From positions 1 to 14,261 of the forward strand of contig CALMJO010000549.1 of the NCBI GenBank assembly GCA_937864375.1: DNA of 14,261 nucleotides, in the 5' to 3' direction. Source of the stretch: an uncultured Spirochaetota bacterium (GTDB taxonomy: Bacteria > Spirochaetota > UBA4802 > UBA5368). This document shows, piece after piece, positions 13,537-14,261 of the stretch (positions are counted from its first letter, which is position 1; each line of letters opens with the position of its first letter). Below the pieces are notes generated by a model. That model had not been told where the DNA came from. It saw only the letters and a list, made by a program, of their open reading frames with translations, and searched no databases. Position numbers and translations under genes: made by a program.

Positions 13537-14261
13537 ATGAAAAAAGCCATTTGCATTACAAGCGCACTGATTCTCTTCCTCGCCGCCTACCTCCTCCTCT
13601 GGCCAGTTCCCGTGGACCCTGTCAGCTGGGACGCACCCGTGTTCAAGGGGTACGTCGGCCCCCATGCCGTTAATGAAAAGCTTTCCAGGTTGAACATGAT
13701 CCCCCTGGGAAAGGAAGAGGGCCCCGAACACATCGTGCTCGCGCGCGACGGCAGGCTCTACACGACCGTGACCAGCGGAAACATATTAAGGATGAATCCC
13801 GACGGCAGCGGGCAGGAAGTCTTCATTAACACGGGCGGAAGGGTGCTGGGATTTGACTTCGACGCGGCGGGAAACCTCATCGCGGCGGACATCATCAAGG
13901 GATTGCTTTCCATCAACCCCGACAGGAAGATCACCGTGCTCGCGGATAAAGTAGGCTCTGACCCCATCGCCTGCGCGGACGCGGTCGTGGTCGCCCCGAA
14001 CGGAAAGATATACCTGAGCGACGCGACCACGCGCTTTCCTCCGGCTAGGTTCGGAGACGTGTTCGAAGCAAGCATCCTGGACATCATCGAAATGTCATGC
14101 ACGGGGCGCATCCTGGAATATGACCCGGCGGCGAAAAAGACCCGCATCGTGGCGAAGGGCTTCAGCTTCGCCAACGGCATAGCCCTGAGCGCGGACGGCG
14201 AGTTCCTCTTCGTCAACGAGACCGGCAAGTACCGCGTATGGAAGCTTTCCGTGAAGGCGCA
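13537..14261 (+). CDS. Strictosidine synthase/SMP-30-like beta-propeller protein, C-terminus cut by window end
   Basis: The first 241 residues are visible; the gene runs past the end of the window. A single hydrophobic helix (about 7-22) after MKKA acts as an uncleaved signal anchor or signal peptide. Repeating six-bladed propeller blades follow: GPEHIVLARDGRLYTTVTSG (62-81), LGFDFDAAGNLIAAD (104-118), DAVVVAPNGKIYLSDAT (148-164) and GFSFANGIALSADGEFLFVN (208-227) with ETGKYRVWKL. The last block matches the strictosidine-synthase conserved region also found in animal APMAP proteins. Bacterial members are probably lactonases or arylesterases of unknown substrate rather than alkaloid synthases. 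A perfect Shine-Dalgarno AGGAGGT lies at 13527-13533, and base composition matches the rpoN operon, so this looks like core genome. Confidence 0.85.
   Translation, partial: MKKAICITSALILFLAAYLLLWPVPVDPVSWDAPVFKGYVGPHAVNEKLSRLNMIPLGKEEGPEHIVLARDGRLYTTVTSGNILRMNPDGSGQEVFINTGGRVLGFDFDAAGNLIAADIIKGLLSINPDRKITVLADKVGSDPIACADAVVVAPNGKIYLSDATTRFPPARFGDVFEASILDIIEMSCTGRILEYDPAAKKTRIVAKGFSFANGIALSADGEFLFVNETGKYRVWKLSVKA

Noticed and set aside
13450..14228. Minus-strand frames opposite the strictosidine-synthase-like gene.
   Set aside because: The plus-strand gene has a perfect AGGAGGT, an anchor helix and repeated propeller motifs; the minus frames are Ser/Ala-rich shadows.

Overview
The window most likely comes from a diderm (Gram-negative type) bacterium. 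I favour a spirochaete, perhaps from the Leptospirales side, with a deltaproteobacterium as the main alternative. The reasons are a regulatory PTS (HprK plus HPr) in one operon with rpoN and hpf, several lipoprotein and Sec signal peptides, an outer-membrane beta-barrel candidate, CsgG/FlgO-like periplasmic proteins and a DUF4390/NtrY-like pair. This is inference from gene content and order; no rRNA or other marker gene is present.

Left part (1-5554, all minus strand, visibly GC-rich): a tightly packed operon read from right to left. The order is rpoN (sigma-54), hpf (an unusually long ribosome hibernation factor), hprK (HPr kinase/phosphorylase), ptsH (HPr, with both His15 and Ser46), two tandem paralogues of a small DUF5683-like membrane protein, a DUF4390 protein, and the start of an NtrY-like sensor kinase cut by the window edge. 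Most junctions overlap or nearly touch (ATGA, TAATG, 8-nt and 17-nt overlaps), so translation is probably coupled. The operon joins sigma-54 transcription, ribosome hibernation, PTS signalling and a membrane kinase.

Middle part (about 5555-13171): a looser, more AT-rich accessory region in which most genes are followed or preceded by a gap and several have their own promoter. It holds an AAA ATPase/DUF4143 gene (minus), a truncated CsgG/FlgO-like secreted protein with a strong sigma-70-type promoter, a GAF-AraC transcription regulator, a small unknown lipoprotein, an M6-family metalloprotease interrupted by an unusual two-helix membrane segment, a convergent outer-membrane beta-barrel candidate, and a divergent CsgG/FlgO-like lipoprotein. 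Almost everything here is predicted to be exported or membrane-attached, and the AraC-type gene is the only regulator in view. A surface or secretion module under that regulator is a reasonable but unproven reading.

Right part (13172-14261): a clear intrinsic terminator, then a GC-rich gene with a perfect Shine-Dalgarno sequence encoding a membrane-anchored strictosidine-synthase/SMP-30-like beta-propeller protein, cut by the window end.

I saw no rRNA, tRNA, CRISPR array, transposase or integrase. The most notable points are the M6 protease with the inserted membrane/lipobox-like segment, the enlarged HPF, the truncated CsgG-like gene with a 12-bp inverted copy of its own sequence just downstream, and an inverted repeat directly upstream of the lipoprotein promoter.
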